From Hahella chejuensis KCTC 2396 (GTDB lineage: Bacteria; Pseudomonadota; Gammaproteobacteria; Pseudomonadales; Oleiphilaceae), in assembly GCF_000012985.1 (NCBI RefSeq), contig NC_007645.1:5788581-5852580 (forward strand): a stretch of DNA of 64,000 bases, given 5' to 3'. The notes under the pieces are model-generated. The model made no database searches and was not told the origin of the DNA. It worked only from the letters and a program-made list of their open reading frames with translations. Of the stretch, positions 50,415 to 61,024 are shown piece by piece. Numbering within the stretch: the first letter of the stretch is position 1; the number at the start of each line of letters is the position of its first letter. The position numbers were made by a program, and so were the translations under genes.

Positions 50415-50482
50415 ATCTATCAGTCTCTGATCTTCACTTACCTGAAACCGCGCTTATTCAGCGTTATGTTCCGCAGGCGTCC

Positions 50483-51136
50483 TCAAGGCTGCTGACAAGT
50501 ATCCCACTGTAATTGATACTCGATCTTAGAAGAGGCGTCGACGGTATCCAGTTGGATTTCCGCTTTTCCGCCATCCGCCGCTTTATAGGCTTTAATACTG
50601 GTATTCGCGCGAATAATCGCGTCTTCCCCGCAGGGCGACCAGGAAATAGAGCCAATGCGGAAGTTATCTTCGACCAGGAAATCCTCCACGATAGGGTTTT
50701 CCGGGTCTATCCACTCTTTGTTCAAGCGCGACCCAACGGACTCGCCGGCAAAGAAGTAGTTAGCCTGTAATGATGCATAGGCGCCAGGCGCATTGTCCAC
50801 GTATCCGCGATAGTCCAGCGCCACCAGCGCCACGGTTAAACCATGAGGCACGCGAACGGCGACGCCCAGGTTACAACTCTTGCGTACGCGTCCTGAGTCC
50901 GTGGTGGTGGAGTCTGCAGTATATTGATCAAAGAACATACTGATTTTGGAGTAGTCAGGAGACATTACCGCGCTGGCGGAGCCGGATGGGCATCCAGAGC
51001 CGCCGTATGCGAAGTCATAAATTTCAATATCCTCATTAATGAGGTTAGGTTGGGTGGTTAAGAGAGCATTATCCGCCGTTGCGCCGCCAGAAAAAAATGC
51101 CGCCGCAGTCAGCGCCGCCATGATTCCTTTTTTCAT
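50483..51136 (-). CDS. Secreted DUF4360 protein
   Basis: A 217-residue exported protein. Signal peptide MKKGIMAALTAAAFFSGGATA; the start at 51136 puts it at the N-terminus, whereas the longer frame would bury it. DUF4360 features: YGGSGCPSGSASAVMSPDYSKISMFFDQY (split at residue 60), RKSCNLGVAVRVPHGLTVAL, LDYRGYVDNAPGA, and NYFFAGES. Four cysteines suggest disulfides. DUF4360 is a family of secreted beta-rich proteins of unknown role. It is divergent from selO. Confidence 0.8.
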   Translation of the reverse strand: MKKGIMAALTAAAFFSGGATADNALLTTQPNLINEDIEIYDFAYGGSGCPSGSASAVMSPDYSKISMFFDQYTADSTTTDSGRVRKSCNLGVAVRVPHGLTVALVALDYRGYVDNAPGAYASLQANYFFAGESVGSRLNKEWIDPENPIVEDFLVEDNFRIGSISWSPCGEDAIIRANTSIKAYKAADGGKAEIQLDTVDASSKIEYQLQWDTCQQP

Positions 51137-51412
51137 ATTATGTAATCCATTTTTTGATATCGGTATGTTGTGAAAGTACGCAGAGAAAAGCGTACAGGGA
51201 GGTATTGCACAGGCGCAGTGCTCGCCTGCGCACCCTGCGAGGCTTGACGCTACGTTTACTTTCAACGCCAGCATAATCCGTTAGCACAAAAAGGCGCCTC
51301 CGTTAATTTTACGAAGTAAAATTTACTTAGATGATTTTTCCGGGTAAGCGCGTGCAGGGAATGGTTATGTTAAGGTAAGCGCTACCCGTTTCACTTCATT
51401 CTGAGCTTATCT

Positions 51413-52894
51413 ATGTCCTCCTCCGCGAATTCTCTCAATGCGCTTTCTTTCGATAACAGCTACGCTCGCCTGCCCACCCATTTTTATCAAAAAGTGGCGC
51501 AGACACCGCTGGAAGACGCGCATCTGATCAGCTTTAACGGAGACGTGGCGGAAGCGCTCGGACTGAACCGGAGCCAACTTGATCCTGAAGAGTTGGCGCG
51601 CTATTGCGGTGGCGGCGGCGCGCTCGAAACCGGCGAGTCCATCGCAATGAAATATGCAGGACATCAGTTCGGGCACTACAACCCGGATCTGGGAGACGGT
51701 CGTGGACTACTGTTGGGCGAGGTTGTGACTGCGGATAACCGCCGTTTGGACCTGCATCTGAAAGGCGCTGGACGCACCGCATACTCTCGCTTTGGCGACG
51801 GTCGCGCCGTCTTGCGCTCCAGTATTCGGGAATATTTGGTCAGCGCAGCCATGAACAGCCTTGGCGTATCCAGCACCAGCGCTTTGTGTCTGGTGGGTAG
51901 CGAGGAGTACACCATGCGCAACGGCATGGAGCCCTGCGCCATGGTGTTGCGTGTCACCCCCTGCCATATTCGCTTTGGTCATTTTGAGCATTTTTATTAC
52001 CTGGGCCAGCATGATGACCTCAAACTGCTGGCGGATTATTGTATTGAGCGTTATTTCCCCCAGTTGCAAGAAGCGGACAATCCCTACCTTGCCATGTTCA
52101 ATGAAGTCCGTAACCGCACTGCCGATTTGGTCGCGCAATGGCAGAGCTATGGTTTCGTGCATGGGGTGATGAATACGGACAACATGTCGATCATTGGCGA
52201 AACCTTTGATTACGGCCCTTTCACCTTCCTCGACAGCTACGACCCTAATTTCATCAGCAACAAAAACGATACCGCCGGGCGTTACGCCTTCAAGCAACAG
52301 CCCGGCATTGCGCTGTGGAATCTGTCCGCACTCGCCCAGGCGTTACTACCGCTTATTCCTCTGGACGACCTGAAGCGATCTCTCGATGATTTCGCCGACC
52401 TGTACAGCGCCGCTTTTTATGGGAAGATGTCGCAGCGTCTTGGTTTGACTCAGCAAGGAGCGGATGGCAGTCTGCGCCAACTAATAGACGACTTACTTAC
52501 GCTGTTCGCCGCAAACAACACGGACATGAACCGTTTTATGCGCGCATTGAGCCGCTATGACGGTAATGAAAGCAGTCTGTCTTTTATGTCCGACTTGAGT
52601 TGCGACAGTCGCGGCTTCTCAGAGTGGAAAGCCAGATTCTGCAAGCATGTAGACTCTTCAGACGTGACGCTCGCAGATAGAACACAGGCCATGCTCCAGG
52701 TGAATCCAGAATATATTCTGCGCAACTACATGCTCGAAGAGGCTATCCGGGAAGCGCATCAGGGAGACTACCTGCCGGTGCAAAACCTGCTTAAAATCGT
52801 AAAAAATCCTTTTAACGCGCAACCCGGCGCAGAGCGTTACGCAGAAGCGCCGCCAGACTGGGCGGGCGCCATCTGTCTGACCTGCTCATCCTGA
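51413..52894 (+). CDS. selO: Protein adenylyltransferase SelO (YdiU)
   Basis: A 493-residue pseudokinase-fold enzyme that transfers AMP to protein hydroxyls. Matches to the family include KYAGHQFGHYNPDLGDGRGLLLGEV, read in two pieces near residues 82-106, LHLKGAGRTAYSRFGDGRAVL with the ATP-binding Lys, VGSEEYTMRNGMEPCAMVLRV, and FVHGVMNTDNMSIIGETFDYGPFTFLD with the catalytic Asp/Asn. The protein ends CLTCSS, the C-terminal cysteine that replaces selenocysteine in bacteria. E. coli YdiU is 478 residues, so it is full length. Confidence 0.95.
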   Translation: MSSSANSLNALSFDNSYARLPTHFYQKVAQTPLEDAHLISFNGDVAEALGLNRSQLDPEELARYCGGGGALETGESIAMKYAGHQFGHYNPDLGDGRGLLLGEVVTADNRRLDLHLKGAGRTAYSRFGDGRAVLRSSIREYLVSAAMNSLGVSSTSALCLVGSEEYTMRNGMEPCAMVLRVTPCHIRFGHFEHFYYLGQHDDLKLLADYCIERYFPQLQEADNPYLAMFNEVRNRTADLVAQWQSYGFVHGVMNTDNMSIIGETFDYGPFTFLDSYDPNFISNKNDTAGRYAFKQQPGIALWNLSALAQALLPLIPLDDLKRSLDDFADLYSAAFYGKMSQRLGLTQQGADGSLRQLIDDLLTLFAANNTDMNRFMRALSRYDGNESSLSFMSDLSCDSRGFSEWKARFCKHVDSSDVTLADRTQAMLQVNPEYILRNYMLEEAIREAHQGDYLPVQNLLKIVKNPFNAQPGAERYAEAPPDWAGAICLTCSS

Positions 52895-53193
52895 ACGAGC
52901 CCCATCAGTATGCGGCCGCTTACAGACTTACTCGTTTAAATCCGTCGTTTTTCATGGCTATAATGGCGTTCCTATCGCGCAGCTAAAGGAGCATGGCTAC
53001 CCAGACAACCAAGGACCCTACTCTCAATAATAAATCCCGGGCACGGATCAGCTGAGGATTCTTATCTTAAGAATAATAAGTTAACCGCTCTTGTAGCAGT
53101 AGCGGGCGCATTGCTCGTTATGAACCGCTTCGGAGCAGGTTTAATAACAGCCGACGCCATGCCTGGAAAAGGAACTCATTTTTCAAGGCGACA

Positions 53194-54606
53194 ATGGATA
53201 TGCTTAAAAAACCACCTTATTCGTTATTTTTCGCGTTTATTCTCTCCCTCTTTCTGTCCAGCGCAGGCTATGCCGAACAGGCTCCTGCTCAAGACATTCT
53301 GGAATACCTCAATGGGGTGCAGGGAATGGAGGCGGAGGAACTGGATAACCCACCTGACGGCTATCGTTACATTCTGATTCGCTACGAGCAGCCGGTCGAT
53401 CACGATAACCCCGCTATGGGGACTTTCAAGCAACGTATGGTGTTGTTGCACAAGTCTGCAGAAGCGCCGATGGTGCTGGCCACAAACGGCTATAACATCT
53501 CCGTCAGCACCTATCGATACAACCTCACCAAAGTGCTCAACGCCAGTCAGCTGAAAATCGAGCACCGTTACTTTGCAGAGTCCAGGCCCGATCCGTTGGA
53601 TTGGCAATATCTGACGATCAAGCAGGCAGCGACTGATCACCACCGCATCGTGCAGGCGATCCGTCCGTTCTATAGCGGCAAGTGGATTTCCCGCGGCGCC
53701 AGCAAAGGCGGTATGACCGCGATGTACCATCGCCGTTTCTTCCCCAATGACGTAGACGGCACCGTCGCCAACGTGGCGCCGCAGAGCTTTGGTCGTCTTG
53801 ACCCTCGCTACGTGACCTTCCAGGAAGAAGTGGGACCGCGCGCCTGTCGCGAGACGCTCAAGCGTTATCAGCGTGAGGTGTTGAAGCGCAGAGAAACCAT
53901 GAAGGCGTACATCCAGACTTACGCGGCTGAAAACGGCCTGGAGTTCAATCTGGAAGGCGGTCTGGACCGCGTACTGGACCTGACTATCGGCGAGTTGTAC
54001 TTCCAGTTCTATCAGTACGGGGACCTGGAGAATTGCAAAGATATTCCCGCCAAAGACGCCAGCGATCAGGAGCTGTTCGATTTCATGCTGGCTTGGGGAC
54101 CGTTAACCTTCGTCACCGATTCCGGTCTGGAGCAGTATGAAGCCTATTTCTATCAGGCGATCACCCAGTTGGGCTACCCACGCCTGCTCACCAGCCATCT
54201 GCGCAACCTGTTGATGTACGATCCGAATGACTACAGCGCCTACGTTAGCGAATGGCCGACCCAACCCTTCGACCACAGAGCCATGTGGGACATTGCCGGT
54301 TTCGCTGCGATGAAAAGTACAAACGTCATCATGGTCTACGGCGATATCGACCCCTGGACAGCGGCTGCGTTCTTTATCCCTGACTCCAACCGTCGCGGCA
54401 CCCGCACCTTTATGGTGAAAGGCGGCAATCACGGTTCCGATATTCTGACCTTGAACGAGCGTGATAAGAGCAGAGCATACTCCATGCTGGAGGATTGGAC
54501 TGGCGTAGCGCCGCAAGATCCGCCCCTCATGCTGAGAAGCCTGTCCATCAGCAAAGACAGCGCGCTTGAGCTGGAAGAAGAAGGCCTGCAGCGCCGTCCT
54601 CTGTAA
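53194..54606 (+). CDS. Secreted S37-type tripeptidyl aminopeptidase
   Basis: A 470-residue exported serine peptidase of the S37 (PS-10) family, first known from Streptomyces. A signal peptide ends near residue 28 (SSAGYA-EQ). Family motifs are IEHRYFAESRPDPLDW near residue 127, SRGASKGGMTAMYHRRFFP with the nucleophile Ser near 169, and VMVYGDIDPWTAAAF near 380 for the Asp; GGNHGSD gives the likely His. It removes tripeptides from protein ends in the periplasm or outside the cell. An ATG at 53194 fits the signal peptide. Confidence 0.9.
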   Translation: MDMLKKPPYSLFFAFILSLFLSSAGYAEQAPAQDILEYLNGVQGMEAEELDNPPDGYRYILIRYEQPVDHDNPAMGTFKQRMVLLHKSAEAPMVLATNGYNISVSTYRYNLTKVLNASQLKIEHRYFAESRPDPLDWQYLTIKQAATDHHRIVQAIRPFYSGKWISRGASKGGMTAMYHRRFFPNDVDGTVANVAPQSFGRLDPRYVTFQEEVGPRACRETLKRYQREVLKRRETMKAYIQTYAAENGLEFNLEGGLDRVLDLTIGELYFQFYQYGDLENCKDIPAKDASDQELFDFMLAWGPLTFVTDSGLEQYEAYFYQAITQLGYPRLLTSHLRNLLMYDPNDYSAYVSEWPTQPFDHRAMWDIAGFAAMKSTNVIMVYGDIDPWTAAAFFIPDSNRRGTRTFMVKGGNHGSDILTLNERDKSRAYSMLEDWTGVAPQDPPLMLRSLSISKDSALELEEEGLQRRPL

Positions 54607-54819
54607 GCTATCACAGCCTTCGGCGGCGGAGCCCGCCGTCGGGGGCTTTAGATTTACTCGCAAATATTAGACACATGACTAAGTGTTTGGGCTAGATCTC
54701 CCTCAACCACTTTTTAGAGGACGTTTTTCGCCATATGCAGACTTTCAAGACTGTAGCGCCCAACGTGGGCTGAGACTCTCTGCTTTATTTATTAATCCTC
54801 GATCCAACAACCAGCGCCA

Positions 54820-55236
54820 TTATTCTATCGGAGCCAACGCTTTAACCAAGGTCTGTATTTCTTTGGTTATGCTGATAAGCTCTCTGAGTAAAGTCGGATT
54901 CACATCCAGATGTTCTTCGTATTCCGCTAAATTACGAGCGTTATGGCATTTATCCAACACCCGCCATTTTGCGTTATCCAATCCCAGAGTGTGCTGTAAA
55001 CATTGAAACACCAGATAGCGATTGTCAGAACGGTAGCCGTGCCAGCGCAATGCCGCCAGCGAAAACGAATGAGCTGCACTGTAAGCTAAGGAAAACTGAC
55101 TGTCCTCACTCAATCCTTGAATCTGGCAATCTTGAAGTTTTGTATCGCCAGCCTTGACCAGCCCTGCGAATTCTCCAGCGTCTGCCGGCTCACTTTTTAA
55201 GCTTTTAGTCTTGACCAAGTTATCCAGCTCTTTCAA
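54820..55236 (-). CDS. HEPN-like protein, partner of the MNT gene
   Basis: A 138-residue helical protein. SLAYSAAHSFSLAALRWHGYRSDNRYLVFQ is a typical HEPN helix pair, and HNARNLAEYEEH carries the RN-x-x-E-Y pattern of MNT-linked HEPN proteins. In such pairs HEPN is an RNase-type toxin that the nucleotidyltransferase silences, often by AMPylation of the tyrosine. The start is TTG overlapping the MNT stop (TTGA). It is transcribed from the palindromic promoter at 55846-55888. Confidence 0.75.
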   Translation of the reverse strand: MKELDNLVKTKSLKSEPADAGEFAGLVKAGDTKLQDCQIQGLSEDSQFSLAYSAAHSFSLAALRWHGYRSDNRYLVFQCLQHTLGLDNAKWRVLDKCHNARNLAEYEEHLDVNPTLLRELISITKEIQTLVKALAPIE

Positions 55237-55823
55237 TTATTCTTCTCCATTCCCTGCAGCAGATCTATGCGCGGTTGCGCCATGACTTTGGTTAAAAAGT
55301 TTTGCCCATCAGCTAAGCGCTCCTCAAACTCTGTTAGAGTATATAGCGTCGGATTGATGGTGCGCTGTAGTTCCGATTCGGCGGATTCCAGCATTTGCAT
55401 AACTTCACTGTAGCTCAAATCCTCGCCCACTAGCATCACATCTACATCACTCGCCGCATTATCTTCCCCTTTTGCAACAGAGCCATATACAAATGCTAGC
55501 TTAAGTCTGGGAAGAAGTGGCGCAAGCGCCGACTGCAACACTCCTGATACTCCAAAGGTCTTTTTTACTATATTGACCAGTTCATCAAAAATAGGAGAGG
55601 CTCTGTTGGCCTGATAATGGTTTTGATTACCCTGTTTACTAGACGTCAGCAAACCCGACTCACACAACTTCGACAACTCCCGGCTAATCGCGCCCCTACC
55701 CATAGCCGCCAAGCGCACCACTTCATTCAAATAAAAGCTTCTTTCGGGCTGACCAAAAAAAAGCGCTAACAGTTTTTGCTGCGCTTTGGTAAATAAAGCA
55801 TCTCCAACGCTTGTTGATGGCAT
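55233..55823 (-). CDS. MNT-type nucleotidyltransferase with N-terminal wHTH (antitoxin)
   Basis: A 196-residue fusion. Residues about 8-80 are a winged helix (FYLNEVVRLAAMGRGAISRELSKLCESGLL), likely binding the upstream operator. Residues 95-185 are a minimal nucleotidyltransferase: AFVYGSVAKGEDNAASDVDVMLVGE is the GSxxxG...SDxDv active site. It would modify and silence the HEPN partner, and repress its own promoter. Start at 55823; the frame is open much further upstream but the operator lies there. Confidence 0.85.
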   Translation of the reverse strand: MPSTSVGDALFTKAQQKLLALFFGQPERSFYLNEVVRLAAMGRGAISRELSKLCESGLLTSSKQGNQNHYQANRASPIFDELVNIVKKTFGVSGVLQSALAPLLPRLKLAFVYGSVAKGEDNAASDVDVMLVGEDLSYSEVMQMLESAESELQRTINPTLYTLTEFEERLADGQNFLTKVMAQPRIDLLQGMEKNN

Positions 55824-55845
55824 AGTTGATTTTCGCTCTCTATGA

Positions 55846-55888
55846 GACCCAAATTGGGTACTATAGACCCCAATTTGGGTCTTGTCGA
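55846..55888 (-). promoter_or_regulatory. Promoter with paired palindromic operators of the MNT/HEPN operon
   Basis: -35 TCGACA (55883-55888), 17-base spacer, -10 TATAGT (55860-55865), on the minus strand. Two near-palindromes ACCCAAATTGGGT (55847-55859) and ACCCCAATTTGGGT (55867-55880) flank the -10 with centres about 20 bases apart, two helical turns. The whole block GACCCAAATTGGG...CCCAATTTGGGTC is itself an inverted repeat. This is a classic self-repression layout. Confidence 0.8.
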
Positions 55889-56239
55889 ATGGTCGGTTGA
55901 ATCCAAGAACTATGCTCACAATGTTTCTTATTGTGAGTTGGGAACACTCTTCAGTCCCAAGCCCCAAAGAAAGAGCAGACCCTTTGGGTTTTAGAGGGTT
56001 TGCAGGCAATGGGCGCTCGTTATTGGCAAGGTGCGCTACATCTGGAGGTCGCCACGCTCCCCTACTTGATGGCGAGTAAAACAACGAAAGGGTTAAAGCA
56101 CTAGCCTGCGTCTCCCCGGATTATTTTGCTGGGCGCCCGATGACCCGATTTCGCACTTCAGCTTGGCATGTCCTCAACAGGGGGTTTGCATGTAATATGC
56201 AGGCCCGAATAAAGGCTTAGCGCAACTAAAGTTACTTTC

Positions 56240-56992
56240 ATGGCAAAAAGAACCGAAAAAAGCACAGCGAACAAGAAGCAGAGAAGTTTCGAGCAAACTT
56301 TGTGGGACACTGCCGACAAGCTCCGCGGCAGTGTGGAATCATCTGAATACAAGCACGTGGTGTTGTCTCTGATCTTTCTGAAATTCATCAGCGACAAGTT
56401 TGAAGAACGTCGGAAGGAGTTGATCGAGGAAGGCCACGGCGGCTACGTGGATATGGTTGATTTTTACACCATGAAGAATGTGTTCTATCTGCCGGAGGAA
56501 TCCCGCTGGGAGTTTATCAGCAAGAACGCCAAGCAGGATGACATCGCCGTCAAGATCGACACAGCCCTGCATACCGTGGAAAAGAACAATAAATCCCTGC
56601 GCGGCGCGCTGCCGGATAACTATTTCTCCCGCCTGGGGCTGGATGTCAGCAAGTTGGCCGCCCTGATTGATTCCATCAATAACATCGACACGGTGGAAGA
56701 CAATGAAACAGACGTGGTCGGGCGCGTTTACGAATACTTCCTGGGCAAGTTCGCGGCGACCGAGGGCAAAGGCGGGGGCGAATTTTATACCCCCAAGTGT
56801 GTGGTCAAACTGATCGCCGAAATGATCGAACCCTACCATGGCAAAATCTACGACCCTTGCTGTGGTTCCGGGGGTATGTTTGTGCAGTCGGTGAAGTTTG
56901 TGGAGAACCACCGGGGCAATAAAAAGGACATTTCCATCTACGGCCAGGAGCAGACCAGCACCACTGTTCAATACAGATACTCCGATGCATAA
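56240..56992 (+). pseudogene. hsdM: Truncated type I methyltransferase subunit (hsdM 5' fragment)
   Basis: 250 codons of an HsdM. The N-terminal helical domain (FEQTLWDTADKLRGSVESSEYKHVVLSLIFLKFISD, split at residues 18-52) and the AdoMet motif region IYDPCCGSGGMFVQS near residue 214 are intact, but the frame ends soon after IYGQEQTSTT in an unrelated QYRYSDA and a stop. The catalytic NPPF motif and the C-terminal half are missing, and no hsdS or hsdR is seen. A stop and an RDD gene follow at once, so the rest was deleted. The remaining piece cannot methylate DNA. Confidence 0.85.
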
Positions 56993-57001
56993 GGTAACTC
57001 A

Positions 57002-57478
57002 ATGAATCCCTACCAGGCCCCTCAGGCGCAATTGACCTCAGAAATACATATTGAAGATATGGAGTATGTCGGCTTCTGGGCGAGAACCGGCGCCAGTATT
57101 ATCGACACGATAATCATCATGGCGGTCACCTACCCGATTCTGATCGCCCTGTACGGCTTCAATTATTTCGATGGGGAGACTTTAATCGCAGGGGCGGCGG
57201 ATGTGTTGCTCAATTATGTTTTCCCGGCGCTCGCCGTCATTCTGTTCTGGATATACCGGTCCGCCACGCCAGGAAAAATGCTGCTTAACGCCGTCATTGT
57301 CGACGCCAAAACCGGCGCCAAGCCATCTAAGGGACAAATGATCGGGCGTTATTTCGCATACTATATCTCCGCGCTGCTTCTGGGCCTCGGTTTCCTGTGG
57401 GTCGCCTGGGACCCGAGAAAGCAGGGCTTTCATGACAAGCTCGCAGGAACCGTCGTCGTACGTTCCGACGACATATAA
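57002..57478 (+). CDS. RDD-family membrane protein
   Basis: A 158-residue inner-membrane protein. GFWARTGASIIDTIIIMAVTYPILIALYG is the RDD signature helix (R, D, D-type residues), then a second hydrophobic helix (VFPALAVILFWIYRSATPGKM) and a third (AYYISALLLGLGFLWVAW), ending DPRKQGFHDKLAGTVVV, the conserved RDD tail. Transport or ion-related roles are proposed for the family. It lies after the hsdM remnant and may belong to the older backbone. Confidence 0.88.
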   Translation: MNPYQAPQAQLTSEIHIEDMEYVGFWARTGASIIDTIIIMAVTYPILIALYGFNYFDGETLIAGAADVLLNYVFPALAVILFWIYRSATPGKMLLNAVIVDAKTGAKPSKGQMIGRYFAYYISALLLGLGFLWVAWDPRKQGFHDKLAGTVVVRSDDI

Positions 57479-57523
57479 TCCATCGCCCTGTTTGGGGTTA
57501 TTGACTAAGTTTTCGAGGATTCT

Positions 57524-58348
57524 ATGGCTTCCATCATCGTGGTGAACGGCGAGCAATACTGGCCAAAATACCTGACCGGCCACGAGGTGCATTACCGTCG
57601 CCTGCAAACCAGCAAATGGTTGTATCACGATAACAGACTGTGGGTGTTTGACGCTTCCGGCGTCGTACGGGCGGACGCTGTGTTGTGGCGTCTTGGCGCG
57701 GTTAAACCGGACGAGTCTCATCGCAGTGTACTGGAACTGATTCGTTTCGCTGGCGTTCCCTGCGTAAATCCAGCGCGCACCTTACTGCGCGGCTATGATC
57801 GTCTGTCCATGCTGGCGGAGCTGAGAGAAGCGGGGTTGACTGTCTCCCCTGACACCATCGCCATCGGCGAGAATCTGTTGGATAAAGTCGATCCTCCCCT
57901 GCCCTCGGTGGTGAAGGTCGGAAATTTTCATGGCGGTTACGGCAAAGCCCTGGCGGAAACCGAAACAGCCTGGTCGGATATAAAAGACCTGACGTTCATT
58001 TCCAACGACTACATTACGCTGGAAAAATACATTCCCTATGTCCGCGACATCCGCTGTCTCGCTATCGGCGACCGGATGTGGGCCATGTCCCGCCGTGGCG
58101 CCCGTTGGAAAGCCAATATTGAAACCCAGGAGTTCCAGGTAATTCCTGTACCTGAACCGCTGCGGGAGCAAACCCAAATCGCAATGAATCACCTGAACGC
58201 CGACATACTCGGCCTGGACTTCCTGGAAAACGAAAACGGAGAATTTATCCTGCTGGAAAGCAATGACATCCCAGGCCTGAGCGGCTTCCCAGAAGACGCT
58301 CTGGAAGCGCTTGCGAGGATTGTGAGGGAGAGAATCGAGGGTATTTAG
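57524..58348 (+). CDS. ATP-grasp domain protein
   Basis: A 274-residue ATP-grasp protein like RimK-type ligases. Indicators are the N-terminal alpha/beta part with RADAVLWRLGAVK, LRGYDRLSMLAELREAGL (linker helix), PSVVKVGNFHGGYGKALAE with the ATP-binding Lys and the G-rich loop, DYITLEKYIPYVRDIRCLAIG, and GLDFLENENGEFILLESNDIPGLSGFP with the Glu/Asn metal site. The substrate is unknown. The last bases overlap the opposing 58345 gene. Confidence 0.85.
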   Translation: MASIIVVNGEQYWPKYLTGHEVHYRRLQTSKWLYHDNRLWVFDASGVVRADAVLWRLGAVKPDESHRSVLELIRFAGVPCVNPARTLLRGYDRLSMLAELREAGLTVSPDTIAIGENLLDKVDPPLPSVVKVGNFHGGYGKALAETETAWSDIKDLTFISNDYITLEKYIPYVRDIRCLAIGDRMWAMSRRGARWKANIETQEFQVIPVPEPLREQTQIAMNHLNADILGLDFLENENGEFILLESNDIPGLSGFPEDALEALARIVRERIEGI

Positions 58349-58698
58349 CGGTTTGGCGGCGCCTCTGCTGATAACGGCAAAATGGACTTGCCGTCAGAAC
58401 TAACATAAAGATTTAAAGCTTTATCATTTTCTTCAGGGAAGCCAAGTTGTGACCGGACCTGCCTGATAGCTTCCGCCACCAACTTGGGTGTTACTGAAAA
58501 GGATGTGTCAGGAGTAGCCTCGGCAATCTTAGGGGAGAACCGCCACGGAATATTCATGCCTTTATCCAGCGTAAACCAAGGGGCGCTCTTTTCCCCTTCC
58601 CGCCAGACTTTCAACCTGAGCAGGTTCCATTCAATTTCATCAACTAACCAGACATATCGAGCGTCGTTGACGGTTATTAATCTAGTCCTGGGTTTCAT
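58345..58698 (-). CDS. Small hypothetical protein
   Basis: A 117-residue protein, MKPRTRLITVNDARYVWLVDEIEWN at the start and ALNLYVSSDGKSILPLSAE near the end. No domain recognised; no signal peptide or membrane segment. The composition and the tight overlap with the ATP-grasp stop suggest a real gene. It lies opposite to the ATP-grasp gene and in the same direction as parE but separated from it by the parE terminator. Confidence 0.55.
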   Translation of the reverse strand: MKPRTRLITVNDARYVWLVDEIEWNLLRLKVWREGEKSAPWFTLDKGMNIPWRFSPKIAEATPDTSFSVTPKLVAEAIRQVRSQLGFPEENDKALNLYVSSDGKSILPLSAEAPPNR

Positions 58699-58843
58699 AG
58701 AAAAGGCGCCGTGGCTATTCGTTTTTTTGTTGGTTTATTTCCAGTAAAACTTCTTTGTAGTGACGATGCCGGAGATATTGTGGCCCATAAATCAGGATGT
58801 TAATGACAGGAAAGGTGATACTTGGACAAGCAGAAAGAGTATC

Positions 58844-58875
58844 GAGTGGAAAGCAGGGAATCCTGCTTTCCACTC
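58844..58875 (-). terminator. Perfect 14-bp hairpin after parE
   Basis: GAGTGGAAAGCAGG (58844-58857) is exactly complementary to 58862-58875 with a four-base loop, starting 20 bases past the parE stop. On the minus strand it runs into TACTCTTTCT, a weak T run. Confidence 0.7.
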
Positions 58876-58894
58876 CGAGGCGGCTCTCCAAGGA

Positions 58895-60787
<1,893 letters not shown>

Positions 60788-60994
60788 AAGTTTCTCCTGA
60801 ATACAACTCGTTACTTGCCGACGCGCTTTCGGGCGGCGCTCCCTGCCCGCTATTGACTGAATGGGCCGGACAACGGCCTTTCCCGGAAACGCGCCTGCAT
60901 GCGCTGGTGACTGTCTCCGGGGCGCAGAGGCCGTTGGCCGGAGATTGGAATTGGGCATTAATTTATAGGAATGCCGCCAAAGATCAACTGGGAA

Positions 60995-61016
60995 GGGGTG
61001 AAATTCCTTTCACCCC
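60995..61016 (-). terminator. Hairpin after the subtilisin-like gene
   Basis: GGGGTGAAA and TTTCACCCC are exact complements, 9 bases downstream of the protease stop on the minus strand. No T run, so termination is likely but not certain. Confidence 0.55.
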
Positions 61017-61024
61017 GCCCGGCT

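Noticed and set aside
51306-51322. ATTTTAC-GAA-GTAAAAT inverted repeat upstream of selO
   Set aside because: Seven-base arms in AT-rich sequence are expected by chance; no second copy and no promoter alignment make it a weak operator candidate.
53000-53060. A 20-codon frame starting MATQTTKDPTL after an AAAGGAG box
   Set aside because: The ribosome-binding site is only one base from the ATG and the peptide resembles nothing; the 52895-53193 gap is left without a gene.
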